DNA of 64,000 nucleotides from assembly GCA_963693285.1 (NCBI GenBank), contig OY848920.1:5469135-5533134 (forward strand), given 5' to 3'. The position numbers were made by a program, and so were the translations under genes. The notes below the pieces were generated by a model. The model was not told the origin of the DNA. It did not search any database and worked only from the letters and a program-made list of their open reading frames with translations. This DNA is from Xestospongia muta (Eukaryota; Porifera; Demospongiae; Haplosclerida; Petrosiidae). Numbering within the stretch: the first letter of the stretch is position 1; each line of letters starts with the position of its first letter. Positions 12,030 to 24,239 of this stretch are shown here, piece by piece.

Positions 12030-13189
12030 TAAGCTAATATGTTAGTACAGATAAAACTTCAAACTGATGTGAAAACAGTGAAGTATGCATAAACCGTTAT
12101 AATATAATATACAATAGCACATCAATATGCAATTTAACTCAAAGTGGTATATACTACATTTAATTATTGAAAAGATAAAAGACAATAACTATAATTACAT
12201 TTAAATAATTATACCAAGTGTAACCCACATCTGCTCACATAGACTGGATCATAAATAATGTTGTCCAATGATTACACAGTACAGCACATATAAGGAAATG
12301 TGAAACTGAAAGCTCTTTTATATAGTGATACCATAGTAAAATTTAAGTCTTTTATACACAAACCTGGCAAACAGAACTTTATTAATGTTTAAAATACTTC
12401 ATTAGTTTACATACAATTTATATCTGAATATATTGTGCAGTGCTATCTTCATAAATACAATTCATATATCCAATTATGACATGAACATATTACTGTATAT
12501 TACAGCATATATAAATATAAATGTACTTACTGCGGATGCTGTTACTTGAAACATTGGCAATGCAATTAATGTTTGCATCTTTTCTGAATGTTAAAATAAA
12601 TAAACACATTTGCAAGTGCAACACAATATTCAACTTATTATATATAGAATGTGCATATATTTTCCAAAACTAAAAAGATTGTAACAGAGACTTCTTAATT
12701 TATATCTTACAAGAGTTAATAACTAAATAGTCCCATTGACACAGTGTGCTTTTCATAAATTAAAGCTTCCTACTAAATATGGATTGTCACATCAAAATGT
12801 TTCATATAGCAATGTGGTTAGAGTCTCTTATCATGAACATGCATTTACCAGTCATTGCCTGAGTAAGGTCACTATTGTGACATTTATTTTTTAACTTTAG
12901 TCAGTCCTATTGCAATATTCTAAATTAATTTCAACTACATATATTAGATTATTAAAATATTTATAATTATATGCAGCTATATATATACATAGGGATATAA
13001 TTTTGCTACATTTTATAGCTTACAATGAATACAAGTAATTCCCCATCCGCTACAGAGAATTATAGCTCCAGCTACAACAGATATAATACATATAATCAAG
13101 AGAGTAAATTCTACAATCCAAAATAGTAAACAAAGACATAGTTTGCAAAATAATATATAAAACTTCATACAACATTAGAAAATTTGTAT

Positions 13190-13230
<41 letters not shown>

Positions 13231-13514
13231 CTTACTACTTAATATTAGAGCTTATCCATACTGATGCAATACCACTCACCATAAGAAAATCTCCAGAAGC
13301 CAAAGCTTCGCCATAGATTGAAAATATGCATGGACCATTACTAGGATTGATATAACTGGAGCTGACATATAATGAGCAGTTGGCCTGTCCTATAAGTCTG
13401 TTGGCACGAGAATAAACATTGCCAAAAAGACTTGATACTAATCAAAAATAGCCAAAAGTTATAGAATGAAGAGATATCGTAACTGTTTGCAATATTTTAG
13501 TTTATCTGCGCCAT
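12030..13514 (-). pseudogene. Broken four-TM membrane protein gene (copy 3)
   Basis: Relics of all four exons are in order. Exon 4 (about 12030-12090) follows CG where AG is expected. Exon 3 (about 12530-12580) keeps DANINC at the start and VTASA at the end, but in different frames. Exon 2 (about 13030-13125) keeps a long hydrophobic run and GWGITC, but a base is missing just before the donor compared with copy A. Exon 1 starts ATGGCGCAG at 13514 and meets a stop five codons later. The second TM region remains recognisable. This gene is dead by several independent lesions. Confidence 0.65.
13197..13230. repeat. (TA)n microsatellite
   Basis: An uninterrupted TA dinucleotide run of about 34 bp lies beside exon 1 of the broken four-TM copy. 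Similar runs occur in the same relative position next to other members of the family (for example 18206-18246). Confidence 0.9.
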
Positions 13515-13834
13515 GGTGTATCAACACAGAGCTCTCAATCGACAGCATTCAATCTAACCAAGTAATAAAATGAAGTTAGACAGGAACTTAAAGAGTTATT
13601 GTTGATCCATTTATTGAGTTACTGTTGATGCCACTCCCATTGATTCGAACTCCTAGATGTATGCTGTCTCTCTACATTGTACTTAATACTTATTTATACT
13701 TATTAATGTTAACTTTGATTAAGTAGATAGAAGGATGGTTGATATCAGTCCAATACAAAGAATGCAAACGTGGTTTGCTAAATAGTTAAGGTTCATACAA
13801 TTATACACAACATTAGGACATTTGTATAACTTAC

Positions 13835-14111
13835 TCTTTAATATTAAAGCATATCTTGACTGAAACAATACCGATTAGTGACAAAAAACCTCCTCCAGCC
13901 AAAGCTTCACCATAGATTGAAAATATACATGGAACATTACTAGGATGAACATAACATGGACCTGACATATAATAAACATACGGTCCATCCTATCATTTTG
14001 TTGAAATGATGATAAGCACCACCAAAAACACTTGATACTATGCTAAAAAGCAAACAGTTATAGCATAAAGGTAAGCATAACTAACTGAAATATTTTGGTT
14101 TTGTCTACCAT
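13835..14111 (-). pseudogene. Four-TM gene exon 1 relic (copy 4)
   Basis: Near-duplicate of the relic at 8735-9012, with the same donor, the same split of the two TM segments between frames and the same 5' flank. The shared lesions show that exon 1 was already broken before this segment was duplicated. Confidence 0.65.
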
Positions 14112-14414
14112 AGCTTGTCAACACAGAGCTCTTTTCAGTCAACAGCATTCAATCGGACCAAGAAAAAAACAGAAGTTAGGTCTTTTAAAACAGGAAATCT
14201 TATAGAGTTATTGTTGATGTGTAGTGCTACAGTTAATGTCACACGCATTGTATACCTAACCAAATTGAAACTCCTGTGGTTAGCACTGACAAGGCTGCAA
14301 ACAGATTATGTGCCTCTAGACTTAGGCATGTTTAAAGACAACTTCTAGATCCATGCTACCTCTCTAGTTTGTATTTCATCAAGCCCTTTGTAACAACAAA
14401 AGGACGTAACTTCA

Positions 14415-14690
14415 TGTTGATATGTTTATGGCATGGAACTTATCAGTTTTTAAGTGCCAATATAAATTTCCATGGCTCATTGACTCATGTGGGTGGGGCT
14501 GCCATCACAACTATGGCTAAGACAATTATAGCTAGTTCACCATTTGCAGCAGATTGAATAATTGAGTTATAATCTTCATGATTATCATTAAGAACATTAC
14601 TGCGTAATAGGATGATGCTCAAGAAACTTTGGCTCTGCTATTACACTATTATGGTATTTTGTTTGTTAATTTATACAGTAAATTAAATTT
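14415..14690 (-). promoter_or_regulatory. Orphan copy of the PI-PLC upstream block
   Basis: This matches 11570-11840 almost base for base, including CAATATAAATTTCC and GTGTGGGTGGGGCTGCCATC. No PI-PLC coding sequence follows it on the minus strand before the four-TM relic. PI-PLC copy 3 has its own block near 16640-16720. This one therefore marks a lost or never-completed PI-PLC unit. Confidence 0.5.
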
Positions 14691-14984
14691 TTAAATACAC
14701 ACAAAATCTCTATCCGATTCCTATTGGCATTAATTGTAAGAAAATAAATTTTTATAATAGTAAAAGATACATTTGAAACGTACATATTTTATAAGGATGA
14801 ATACAGCTAAAGTATACGTGAATTGGATAGACTACAATTATAATTATAATCGCTGTTATATTATTAACCATGTACAATACTTACAAAAATATGTAGGCTG
14901 TATACAAAATAATACTTTATATTCAAACATCAAGTACAATTATAAAGGTTTTTGAACTTTCCTAATATGTAGTTACATGTATTA

Positions 14985-16337
14985 CTACATGTATTTTGCT
15001 CCAGCTTTCATAAGACTACTAATAATACTAGCTTGTATAATATTAGTATACTCAGAGAAAAAATCAACACTTATGATGTTAGCTTTCTCACACCATTTTG
15101 ATCCTCCATAATACCATCGGGTTATTGTAGGATATAACTTAACAACAATCTTATGTGGTGTACTAAGTGCACTACTAGCTGTAAATGAGCACGTAGCCCA
15201 CATACCAGAATGAATGTCAGCCATATCTTTTTTAATATCATCATAAAGTTCATTTGTTGTCTTTGCATGTTGGTACCAACTTTGTGCTACTCCTGGCCAC
15301 ATATAACTGTCTGAATTATTAGTATTCCAGGCTACAACTACTCGATTCTTTCCAGTTGAAGCCCATATATTTTTAAGGGGTTTGTCTTTGCCTTGACTAA
15401 CACGTAAATAGTAGCCACTAAGATAAGATTTTATTTGACTTTTGAGCTGATCATAGTCAAAGCTTCCTCCTCCTAGATTGTTAAAACGATGAAAATCCAG
15501 TACTACAATTTCTTTACTAGTAGAGTCAATGAAATCAGTGACTTCTTTTAAAGCTTCTTTTAGAGTATAATTTGTCCGAAATACATCATGTACAATAACA
15601 TAATCACCTGGTTTATTCTGTCCTATTCTTAGATCCAAGGCTCTTATTCCTCTGTTTAATTGAGCATTAAGGCTTACATCTTGTGTCTTAGTCCAAGGCT
15701 TACCAAAAACATTGAGTGGATGGTATGTTCCTGAGTCATGAGTTCCTGGTAGAGTCATTTCTATCAATGTAAGCCTGCCTAATATATCACTGTAGTAGTC
15801 CATCCATTGGTTTTTAATGAAGGTTTTGGGAAGAGGGATTGCATCAATTGGGTCGACAATGGAGCTTGTATCAGGCTCAATTGTTTTGATTGTCATATTA
15901 ACTCCTTTTTCTAATATGATAATTGAAAGGTAGCCATTTGGTATCCAACCAATATTTTCTCCTTGAGGTGATGGAGGGAATACTGCATACTTTATTGTAT
16001 CTATTTTCTTCCAATTTACTTTAATACCACATTGACTGTTGCTGTAAGGCCAACAAATCTGTATTTCAAACTCCACACCTTCTCCATCTAGTTGGAATGT
16101 AACATTACCAGATTGATGGATATCTGTTCCATACTCAATGTAGAATCTCTTCATTGTCTGAGGAGGTATATCAGAAAAGTTCCAAGTTACCATTTTATAG
16201 TTTTGTAGGCTAGTCATCTTGAAAAGTCTTGAACTAGCATTAATGATCCACAGGTATCCTCCATTTGTTGTTTTAGCTGTTTCAATAACAAGGAACAGAC
16301 TAAACAGTATTATAATTACAATCCTACAAGTAGACAT
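14985..16337 (-). CDS. Secreted PI-PLC X-domain protein, copy 3
   Basis: Intronless, 450 residues. A one-residue net insertion near residue 125 (SPQGENIGW against SQGQLGW) shifts the catalytic residues by one relative to copies 1 and 2. The N-terminal signal peptide, the GGYLWIINASS domain and the X domain with LPGTHDSGTYHP, RALDLRIG and IVHDVF are all intact, so the enzyme should be active. It is the most divergent copy between residues 105 and 190, where it reads KKIDTIKYAVF and later EKGVNMTIKTI. Several Asn-X-Ser/Thr sites (NAS, NFS, NVT and NYT) fit a secreted glycoprotein. The neighbouring four-TM gene starts only about 1 kb upstream and is on the same strand. Confidence 0.9.
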   Translation of the reverse strand: MSTCRIVIIILFSLFLVIETAKTTNGGYLWIINASSRLFKMTSLQNYKMVTWNFSDIPPQTMKRFYIEYGTDIHQSGNVTFQLDGEGVEFEIQICWPYSNSQCGIKVNWKKIDTIKYAVFPPSPQGENIGWIPNGYLSIIILEKGVNMTIKTIEPDTSSIVDPIDAIPLPKTFIKNQWMDYYSDILGRLTLIEMTLPGTHDSGTYHPLNVFGKPWTKTQDVSLNAQLNRGIRALDLRIGQNKPGDYVIVHDVFRTNYTLKEALKEVTDFIDSTSKEIVVLDFHRFNNLGGGSFDYDQLKSQIKSYLSGYYLRVSQGKDKPLKNIWASTGKNRVVVAWNTNNSDSYMWPGVAQSWYQHAKTTNELYDDIKKDMADIHSGMWATCSFTASSALSTPHKIVVKLYPTITRWYYGGSKWCEKANIISVDFFSEYTNIIQASIISSLMKAGAKYM

Positions 16338-16639
16338 GTCTTCTCAGTGCCTCACTCGCTAGCACAAATAACCTACATATATGCAATCTTTCTATATATG
16401 GGCCTGTATTTACTATACATGTGCATGACCTGTGCACACTCTAATAACAATCACCTGATTATTTAAAGAAAGCCATATGAAACATCACTTTGTCAGCACA
16501 TACATGTTAAGACTAAGGTCACATATATCTGACAGGTTACTTTTAGATCTGACCTGTTTGACCACACTACATGACCTTACAGTATACTCTGCTTGTCATG
16601 ATTACAGCCTGGAACTTGCCAACTTTTAAGTAGCTTAAA

Positions 16640-16720
16640 AGCCTTTATAAATCTACGTGTGCAAATAATATGACTCATTGACCGTGTGGGTGGAGCTGGC
16701 GACACCGACATATAGTTCAA
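16640..16720 (-). promoter_or_regulatory. Conserved upstream block of PI-PLC copy 3
   Basis: CCTTTATAAATC (TATA-like) is followed about 35 bp later by GTGTGGGTGGAGCTGGCGAC on the plus strand. It is the third live copy of the block seen before copies 1 and 2, about 310-380 bp ahead of the start codon. Confidence 0.4.
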
Positions 16721-17407
16721 GTTAGCCTCACATTTTTAAGAAACCCACATCATAGACATTCCAAACGCCTACTCAATTGGATCATTTGAATGTGAGGCTG
16801 GAAGCTATTGTGGTATCAAAATATGTGAAAGTTTATTTGCAGGTTATTCAAGCACCTACCTGCTATTATTGAGTCTTTGTATAGATAGTAAAACTTCAAA
16901 TAAAACTGAAAGCATTTTGTTACACAAACAAAGTCCCGTTAGGCCTACTACCACTAGATCTATATATCATTAAATACAACTTACTGTATACTGTGATTGA
17001 TCAAAGATATAATGTCTGATGAAAAATGTGCAGTGGAGGACAACCAAATTTATTTTGAAGCATTTTCCATTAGACTGACTATATAAGACTTGACTATCCA
17101 CTATAATTTGTAACCTCTCATGATGATGTACAAAATTAATGACATTATTTATTGTTGGTATTACTAGTTGTAGCAGTACTGTGGTATTGATAGTATTATG
17201 GTTGTAGTAGTACTGTATGTATGTAGTATTGATGCTATTAGTGGTTGTAGCAGTAATGATAGAATTACAAAAATGTATATGTTATCAAAAATGTAACAGT
17301 AAATTAAACAAGGGGAAAAATAGTAGTTATATTGTTATAAAAAGGGAAACATTGTAGCAAAATCATCTTTTGTTATATAAGTCACACTTAGTAGGTGCTG
17401 CTGTCAG
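16721..17407. other. Intergenic spacer
   Basis: 16855-16970 resembles 7750-7860 in the flank of PI-PLC copy 1. About 17155-17265 is a degenerate GTAGTA/TTGTAG-rich simple repeat. No gene is seen. Confidence 0.5.
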
Positions 17408-18202
17408 TTATTCTCCTTTAGTAATGAGTTTAAATATTTTGTATATGATAAAGATGGAAACCTGAAGAATAAGGAAAACAGCAAAGCAGACAAACACCTA
17501 TAGGTGTAAAGTGAAGAATTTATGTAATTTAAATTATAGTCAGACTTTATTTGCATAAAATAAATAAAGTATTAAGTAATTTTTTTCAAACTATTATAGG
17601 AGCAAGTCAGTGGTAACTCCCTCTTATAGCTGTGTACATTTAAAAATGGAGACACAGTGCAAAGGATAATGTTCAAAGTATCTATACTATAGCTAATTCT
17701 CCTCAGAATCTTACATGCACCTTCTCACATTGATTGTGTTATGATTCTTTGGTAGCATTTAAATACTGTATTTTTTAAAGAGACATGATTATGAACTTAA
17801 ATGTAAAATAAACAAATATTGCTATAGTTATTGTGGGATCTTTAAGAACAACAGTGCATTAAAATAAATTATTAAATATGCAGGCATATACTTATACTAA
17901 TTTCAACCACAATTAATTATAAAATGGCCTCCTGAATTTATGAATAATTATAATTATTTGAAGAGCCATCCCTGGATGCACTACTGCTGTAATTACTTAT
18001 GAAATTTAACAGAATTAATTTAAAAATGTTAACCATCTGTGGCTTTTACAAATCTGTATTCTTACTATTGAAGCAGTAGCTGGCCCTACTATGTCTGAGT
18101 GTGAACTGCAAGTAAATACTGCCTCACTTCTAAAATAAAAGGTAATAATTTTAAAAGAATTCATACAACAAAATAATCACTGCATCATTATGGAAAAAAC
18201 TA

Positions 18203-18252
<50 letters not shown>

Positions 18253-19215
18253 TATTTATGACTTACGATGCTGTTAAATTAACTGCACCTCCTGCATTGA
18301 CACGTTGATGTCTTGCATTATCACAAGTAATTCTCCATCCTACAATGAGAACTATTGCAGTTACAACAGCAAATAAAGAAGAAATCACTAATATTGCAAT
18401 TTCAGCAGCTAAAGCAATCCAGCTCCTAAAGTAGAAAGAGCATTGTCTTTATATATGCACTTTTTACTAAATAATTTGTTGCATTAACTTCGAACTCAGT
18501 GATACATGATGCATAAAAGAATTGGTCATGACCAAAATTGTGCGCAAAATTCTACTTTAGTATCCTTTGTATATATCATTAGTACTTAGCATGGCTGGAT
18601 TACACAGTGAGTACTTCATACAGATGGCTGTTAAATTTCATAAAAATCCACTTAAAGTAAGTTGAAAAATTGAATACTTTGGAGAGAGATTAGAAAGTTC
18701 ATGGCCTGCTACATGATCACACAAATCTCATATCAATCAATTAGTTACAGCATTAACATTATAATAATTATGTTTAAATTAGTATTACATCAGTATTATA
18801 TAGAGTTTATATAAGTATTATGTAAAAAATAATACACTGCTATACCAATATTGAGCATACAATGCAACTACTAAATACTGTCTAAACTAAATTGTCATTT
18901 ACTTAAATTAGTATGAACTTACTCTCTGAGTTTTGAGTATCCTAATTTGATTCCCATTAAATTAATCAAAACTGCAAAACCAACTGCTGACAATGCTGTA
19001 CCACTGATAGAGAAATCACAGGCTGAATAGTTGGAATTATAACTTGGGTGATCTCTAAACAACAAACATCCAAATTTCTCGCCTTTGGAGAGTGCATGGG
19101 CATAGCCAAACAGACCTGCTGAAAGTGCAAGAAAAGATGCGGTTACTGAGTAGAAAATCATTCTAATGCTATGCCATATTTTATTTCCTTCCGGCATTTT
19201 GCAAATATTCTTCAA
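17408..19215 (-). CDS. Four-TM membrane protein, intact spliced gene
   Basis: Four exons: 19215-18923, 18425-18267, 18129-18066 and 17497-17408. All introns are GT-AG, and the phases 2, 2, 0 are the same as in the gene at 52611-53404. The joined frame is 606 nt, 201 residues; a second Met six codons in may be the true start. Four hydrophobic segments are visible, starting near FYSVTASFLALSAGLFG, GTALSAVGFAVLINLMG, IAILVISSLFAVVTAIVLIV and VFVCFAVFLILQVSIF. Each outer loop carries two cysteines, which suggests one disulfide per loop. There is no claudin W-GLW-C-C signature and I cannot name the family. It is the only unbroken minus-strand member of the local array and lies just upstream of PI-PLC copy 3. 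Confidence 0.75.
18206..18246. repeat. (TA)n microsatellite in intron
   Basis: A TA run of about 40 bp lies in intron 2 of the four-TM gene, directly after exon 2. Confidence 0.9.
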
Positions 19216-19599
19216 CGGATAATGTTTGCATCAGCTCAAAATCGTCCTTTTATTTAAAAGAAGGGACAGCTGACTACGCTGTACGTACAAAAGTATACCT
19301 TTTACCGTAGTCCAGATTGCCACACCCACTTCGTAAGGCAACTCAATGTATCATCTTTAAAAACTACTGAACCTTCTACAACCTCAATTGTCAAGATTAA
19401 TTTGGAAAAGGAGGGTTCATATTCCATTTCTCATCTCCTGCCTACACCTATGACTTGAGTTTTCATAACAACTAGTGTGACTAAGCACTGTGATTTCTCA
19501 GTGAGTAAAAACAAAAGTAAATATAGGTGAATTTTTAAATTTGCATGTGTACTATATACAGTGTAGTAATAGATTACATATACTGCCCTAAACCTTGTA

Positions 19600-20880
19600 C
19601 TCTGTAATTTCAATTACATGGTAGAGTGAGAGGTAAATTATAGAATAGTTAAGTAATAGTTCTTGAAACACTTACCTCATCAACAAGGAATTTGATTCCT
19701 ATTCTTAATGACAGATCAACAAATATAGCTGTATTAATTTCAGTCTCAATCATGACCGACTAATTCAGAAGTTATATGTTAATTATCACCTCTGTATATA
19801 TATATATATATATATATATAGTTATAATAGTTAACTCTTTGAGTACCTTTAATTCTTATGTATATAGCTTAAATCCTTGGTTTCATTTTTGACCCATTTA
19901 AAACACTGCATGGCAGCTCTTTTGTAAGGTTAAATGATAACACTATACCTATTCATACAGTTATACTAATCTTTCCTACTTTTTGCCAGAGAGAATTAAC
20001 CTATGGTAAAATAAGTTTACATTTAACACAAGTTTCTTTTCCTATAATAATTGAACTATTCTATTCAACAAACAAGTGAACATTGCATTGTTATGCAATA
20101 ATATTATATTTAGTAGTTATGACTGGAATGTTTGTGGCAAAAAGGGTTATTCAGATATGTTGTACCATTTGTGACCTCAATTACACAGTAGAGTGAAATG
20201 ATATTAACGGAATGTTTCTCCCAAAAACACTATGTATAACCAATAATTCCATCAATACCAGTATAACTAGTAATACCACTTTAAACAACAATACTACTAA
20301 CAGTATCACTACAATCAGAAATACAATTAACACTATATAACCAGTAATACCATAAATACCAGTATAAAGTAGAGAACCTATGGGGTTAAGATAAGTTTAC
20401 ATAATAAAGATTTAATCTTTATATAAAAATTTGCATTAATATTAAATGCAAGTTTGTTTTCTTATAAAGATTGAGTCTTTCTACTTAGAAAAAAAAATGG
20501 TTGTGTCATATACCCAGTAGTTATGACTGGAATGTTTTGTGGCTCAAAGGGTATGTTTTACCATTTGTAACCTCAATTACACGGTAGAGTGGTATCATAT
20601 ATATTAATGGAATCTTTCTCCCAAAAGACCTGATGACAGCTTGTGGCTGCACAGCAATATGTATAATTTATAAATTATATATAGGTAAATCGGTTTTGTT
20701 TGTTGAGTGACTATCAAATTGATCACAATGTATTATTGTAATAATTAAGTAAAAGTTAAGTAAAAGTCATTAAGTTAATTAACAAGGAATTTGATTCCTT
20801 TCTTGATGACAGATCAGTAAATACCGCTTTGTAATCTCAGTCTCCATCATGGCCAACTAACTCAGAAGTTAAATGTTAAT

Positions 20881-20958
<78 letters not shown>

Positions 20959-21115
20959 TATATACAGATATATAACTGAATGTTGGTTGTGTAATATACC
21001 AGTAGTTATGACTGGAATGTTTTGTGGCTCAAAGGGTGTGTTTTTCCATTTGTAACCTCAATTATACAGTAGAGTGGTATGATATTAATGGAATGTCATA
21101 GCTAATAGTCCCACT
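19600..21115. repeat. Repeated ~400-500 bp intergenic units
   Basis: AGTTATGACTGGAATGTTT followed by a CCATTTGTGACCTCAATTAC-like stretch recurs near 20117, 20518 and 21002, with a partial copy at 19600. AACAAGGAATTTGATTCC plus GACAGATCA recurs at 19684 and 20781. The units carry embedded TA and TCTA runs (19795-19820, 20885-20960). No protein signal is seen. Likely a tandemly amplified non-coding repeat. Confidence 0.6.
20235..20365. repeat. Degenerate AGTAATACCA minisatellite
   Basis: Many imperfect copies of a 12-18 bp motif around ACCAGTAATACCATTAA. The same motif forms a second patch at about 21615-21830. Confidence 0.6.
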
Positions 21116-23473
21116 AAAATATGTATAATCAATATGCTATGCTATAACAAACAGCTTTTGCTTGGTTAGCAATTATTAAATAGAGTGTATATTGTATTAC
21201 TCTCTATCTTAAGTTATACTTAGGTCTGTTTAACACACCATATAACTTTACAGTATACTCTACTTGCCATCTTTATAGCCTGGGACTTGTCCATTGTTTA
21301 AAAGTAATAATATTCATCTCGTGAGTGCAAATGGGCCTAGAAGTATAACTCATTAATTCAGTCAGAATTGGTTTTGATGTGTCAATCTCCCTGTGGACAG
21401 TGCTGACTGCACAAGACTTACTTAAGTTATGAAGTTAACACAACAGTTTCCACTTGCAGCAGAATGAGTTATATTATGAAGTACATCCTGTGTTTTCTTT
21501 ATAGTGACAAGACTTGAATGATCAAGGTTGCTTATGTATGTATGTAACTGTTGACTGTTGCATTATATCATCTACAAACAATGATGTCACCTAGCAGTAG
21601 TGTCTGTATTGATGGTAATTATTGCCACTATGTATAACTAGTAATTCCATTAATACCAGTAGAACTAGTAATACCATGCACTAAACCAGTAATACCATTA
21701 GTATCACTATAACTAGTAATGCAGTTACAACCAGTAATGACATTAACACTACTACAATCAGTAATATCATCAATACCACTACAAACAGTAACACTATTAA
21801 ACCGCTATAACCAGTTAAAAAACTGATTGCTATCTGAATGTTGTGTACAAGACAAAAAATTGATTGTTTACAAGCACTAAAAGTGCGAGAGAAAATGGAA
21901 GCAAATATTAAATATTCATCACAAGAAGTAATAACGATTACAGAGGCAGATATACCATAACAGTGTAGTTTGATAATGTGTATATTTACCTTGCTACATG
22001 TTTATAAAGAGTTAGGATTATTGCAAATCCTATTGAGTTACTTCTTGATACAATACAGAATACTCTACCGCTTTCTGATTCAATTTGCATAAAATTACCT
22101 CCTATTAAACTACGTTTTATAGTTACTGGTACTCCTACTTTATTATCTCAGATAGAATAAATTATTAGCATTATATCATTAATATCATAATTATACAATA
22201 TTTCAGGGATGATATTCAACATCCACCTGATGTTTCCACAGACATATGGTCAAGTCTGTGATGAACTACAAACTGCAAATATTGTTTTATTTTCAGGGGT
22301 TACAAGTTTGGGGGCACTTATTAAAACATTTGATGGAGCTATTTTTTACATGTTGGTTTGGTAAGTAACTAAGTATAATAGTATATATAATATAACAATA
22401 TATGAAATTAATGTGTAGATGTTAAGACCATGATATTCCAGTTATGACAGTTTAGGAATCCAGTACTAACAAATCTGGATTGGTTGATGTTGATACAGAA
22501 ATTGTCTCTAGAGGAGTACAATTTTACCACTCATAATTAATGTTTCTCTGGGTGGCATGATCATGTTCAATTAACGGGACTAACTGATGAGCAATGGGAG
22601 ACATTGTATGAGACAATGTTAAAGGTTAGGTATGAAAGTAATGGTATTGTCTTTCTATTGATTAGGTATGTATGAAGCTTCAAGGAGGACCATATGAAAA
22701 GAATCAGTTATTATATTATGTCTGCTGTTGATTTAATGACAAATTTGCTGTTGATTTTTATTTTCTTAGGAGGCATGAAAAGGATTTGTGTTCCATATTT
22801 TGTAGTGACCTTGTGCCCCTTTATATCAAGAACTTGATCTCCTTGGTGAGAACAGTACTTGTAATACTTTATTATATTATTTTCTTGTAGATAAAACCAG
22901 AGTGCCCAGTGAATATACCCAGACAATTTTGATAGTCGTCACCCTTCAAAATTTAACTATTGACATTTTGAACCAGAGGGTTTATATTGATGTGAGATTG
23001 ATTTTGAGAAGGATGTTCCAATAAAGCTGTACCTTTGCTACAGAAGCTAATACAATTGTTCGATAGATCAGTAATGTTTGTTGTTAGTACTGTGTTGCCA
23101 TTGCTATTAATAACTAAACATTACTTTTATATGTTAAACAACAATTTTCAATATAGAAGAGAGGCTGGCTTTAGATAGGCATCTTATTACCAGCCACTGG
23201 ATAGATATCATGCTATAAAAAGTCCAGTAGAGATTAATGCTTAGGATTGCAATTATAATAGGATCAATCTAGGTAGAACACTAAAATGTTTTCTATAATA
23301 TAGCTGCTGTTGTAACGACAATACCCACAATAGAAAATCAATTTATTAAGTAACATACAAATAGAATTCTATTCTATTAATAACAGGTAATGCTAGCAAA
23401 CCTAAGAAAAGAATGGCAATGGACTACTCCTACCGAAGAAATAAGCTAATTAATATTTACAATGAGTGTGGTT
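21116..23473. other. Intergenic, minisatellite and doubtful exon-like fragments
   Basis: 21615-21830 is the second AGTAATACCA minisatellite. Between 22205 and 22930 a few plus-strand stretches sit between AG and GT and read HVQLTGLTDEQWETLYETM or LCSIFCSDLVPLYIKNLI, separated by stops. They could be exons of a decayed gene, but I cannot identify one. Confidence 0.35.
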
Positions 23474-23794
23474 TGTTTGCAGACGCATTTGTAAATCTGT
23501 CACTGAGATATGTCAATAGACTCACAGGAAATCAACTACTTTTAAGAATCAAAATAGGGGGGTACACAAATCAGATAAGGTCCTACTTAAATACACAACT
23601 GAAAAGAGCAGAGCCTCAAGTCATAAGGACAAACGCCCATAAAATCATAACAAAAAAACACAATAAACAAAGAGATGGCTAAGGGAAGGACAAGAAGGAA
23701 GAGCTAGGATGAGATATATTAATTAAACCTATCAACACATATACAGTTATCAACATGTGACACGCAACTGCCTAATTACACTCATATACCAACA
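23474..23794 (-). repeat. Copia 3' LTR
   Basis: 321 bp, aligned over its length with 27481-27798. It is preceded on the minus strand by the purine tract AAGTGGGAG (23795-23803). Confidence 0.85.
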
Positions 23795-23801
23795 CTCCCA
23801 C

Positions 23802-24215
23802 TTAATTTGGCAGTTTGTGTTCCATTAGTCCAATACTCAATCGTAGAGTTTCGAACCTTCCTTTATTCAGTGGCTTCGTCAGTATGTCAGCAATTATGTC
23901 ATTTGTTGGACAGTATTTCAGCTCAATTATTCTCTTCTGTAAAGCCTCACAAACATAGTGGTAACAAATATCGATGTGCTTTGTCCTTGCATGTATAATG
24001 GGATTTCTTGCAATGGCAATGGCCCCTTGATTGTCTTTCATCAGCACTGTTGGTGTAGTAGTCCTCACGTTCAAATCTGACAATAACCTTCTCAACCAAG
24101 TTGCTTCTTGAGTAGCTGCACTAAGTGCCACATATTCAGCTTCAGATGTTGAGAGTGCAACAACTCCTTGCTTCTTGTTCAACCAGTCGATTGATCCTCC
24201 GGCCGTTATAAACAA
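23802..24215 (-). pseudogene. Copia RNase H fragment
   Basis: Contains the copia RNase H signature STSEAEYVALSAATQEATWL and DNQGAIAIARNPIIHARTKHI. The first part of the domain is cut off by a frame break from the reverse transcriptase piece, so no full enzyme can be made. Confidence 0.85.
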
Positions 24216-24239
24216 ATTTCAAGTAGTTGAAATTTGATC

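Noticed and set aside
5851..16337. Bacterial contamination as source of the PI-PLC genes
   Set aside because: The genes sit among spliced four-TM copies, share the local base composition and have eukaryotic-style upstream blocks. Their lack of introns alone is not enough.
20873..21055. Tyr/Ile-rich plus-strand frame
   Set aside because: Translation of TCTA and TA microsatellites.
22205..22930. Multi-exon gene
   Set aside because: Exon-like pieces have stops between them, phases could not be joined and no family is recognised.
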